DNA of 64,000 nucleotides from Alteromonas aquimaris (GTDB taxonomy: Bacteria; Pseudomonadota; Gammaproteobacteria; Enterobacterales; Alteromonadaceae), in the NCBI RefSeq assembly GCF_026183695.1, contig NZ_JAPFRD010000002.1, positions 240,279-304,278 on the forward strand, given 5' to 3'. The notes under the pieces were generated by a model. It saw nothing but the letters and a program-made list of their open reading frames with translations. It did no database searches and was not told where the DNA came from. Positions 63,346 through 64,000 of the stretch are shown here, piece after piece. Position numbers and translations under genes: made by a program. Within the stretch, counting starts at the first letter, position 1. The number at the start of each line of letters is the position of its first letter.

Positions 63346-64000
63346 ATGGATCTTGTGAGTTCATTTTCTGTTACCAAAAAACACGTTCACCAATCAAGCG
63401 TATCCAACTGGTTAGTAGGGGGTTGGCACCTTTTTAAAACTGCGCCAGTGAAACTGACCGTGGTGATGTTGTCACTGTTTGTTATCGAAGGAGTGATCCA
63501 AATAATTCCCGGTCCCACCGGTATGTTATTGTCTAAGTGGGTAGCTAGCAGCATCGTCATTGCACTATGGCCACTGATGGATAACCTCGCTAAAAGCGGC
63601 AAGTTTCATTTGTCCGCACTGAAAAAATATTCGGGTTGGCGAAAAGCGGCCATGTTGGCGGTTATCCTTGCTTCTCCTTTTCTACTGCAAGTGTTTACCG
63701 CGTTTTTACTAATGGGACAGCCTGGGTTAGATCTGATACTGTTTGCCGAGGCGCAAATAGTACCACCCATTTTCGTTTCATTAGTATTGATCTCCGCCAT
63801 TCCGCTGGTCATGTTACTGCAATTTTCACCGGCAAAACTGCTTATAGATAAACAAAGTGTGTTTCAATCTCTTGTCCAGAGTGTGCGCATGGTTATTAAA
63901 GCCTGGCGTCCAATGATGGTACTGGCATTAGTAAATGTCTTGTTAATAGGGCTTGCTCCCTATACATTTGCATTAAGTTTCATATTTTTCGGCCCATGGT
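63346..64000 (+). CDS. multi-spanning membrane protein (3' end outside window)
   Basis: The frame starts at ATG 63346 with AAGGAA 5 bases upstream and runs past the window end. The 218 visible residues contain several hydrophobic helices (VKLTVVMLSLFVIEGVI, VASSIVIALWPLM, AAMLAVILASPFLL, IFVSLVLISAIPLVMLL) with the amphipathic signature of BPSS1780-type inner membrane proteins. Function unknown. Confidence 0.65.
   Translation, partial: MDLVSSFSVTKKHVHQSSVSNWLVGGWHLFKTAPVKLTVVMLSLFVIEGVIQIIPGPTGMLLSKWVASSIVIALWPLMDNLAKSGKFHLSALKKYSGWRKAAMLAVILASPFLLQVFTAFLLMGQPGLDLILFAEAQIVPPIFVSLVLISAIPLVMLLQFSPAKLLIDKQSVFQSLVQSVRMVIKAWRPMMVLALVNVLLIGLAPYTFALSFIFFGPW

Overview
The window looks like a chromosomal stretch of a marine gammaproteobacterium, most likely of the Alteromonadales. 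This rests on the style of the proteins (subtilisin-like S8 exoproteases, a PEP-CTERM protein, SYLF/YSC84 protein, FIST and PAS hybrid kinases, several GGDEF proteins) and on moderate base composition. It is inference, not a database match. No rRNA, tRNA, CRISPR array or cas gene was seen.

Region 1 (1 to about 37.77 kb) is accessory DNA built on a Tn7-like transposon. The left edge carries the transposition operon tnsA (cut by the window), tnsB, tnsC, a short tniQ and a longer tnsD, all with overlapping or near-overlapping starts and stops. tnsB is interrupted by an in-frame TAA. Behind it lies cargo. First come an Xre/MbcA-like gene and four predicted lipoproteins with hydrolase folds (DUF900, Tle1-like DUF2235, class 3 lipase, metallo-beta-lactamase fold). 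Then come the tail of a second tnsD gene and a ruined type I restriction locus that still keeps two intact DUF262 genes between fragments of hsdS and hsdR. Next is a block of unknown plus-strand genes. A compact minus-strand gene set (28570 down to 23689) follows, made of unknown proteins, a 35-residue microprotein, a DUF4258-like protein and a protein with uracil-DNA-glycosylase-superfamily motifs; it is my best candidate for an undescribed system. A TGT/ACA-type transposon terminus with three tandem motif copies lies at 37706-37765, and a related motif cluster lies at 28723-28860. This suggests a composite or tandem pair of Tn7-like elements. Between these two clusters lie a membrane protein, a lipoprotein, a FIST sensor plus hybrid kinase pair, IS3 fragments and a vanadium-haloperoxidase-like protein.

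Region 2 (37.8 to 50.4 kb) looks like ordinary chromosome. It holds a DUF5610-like protein, a sterol desaturase family enzyme, a SYLF protein, an NTF2-like protein, a CHRD/PEP-CTERM protein and two large S8 proteases with good terminators. Inserted in it is a small gene pair at 42596-43088, a double-glycine-leader bacteriocin-like precursor followed by a two-helix membrane protein that may be its immunity factor, with a hairpin between them.

Region 3 (50.4 to 64 kb) is dominated by signalling: a MOD1-type sensory domain protein next to a PAS hybrid histidine kinase, two GGDEF cyclases flanking a degenerate HD-GYP-like protein, plus membrane proteins, a small P-loop kinase and a membrane protein cut by the window end. 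Together the signalling genes point to cyclic-di-GMP and phosphorelay control, but no link between the individual genes can be proved from sequence alone.
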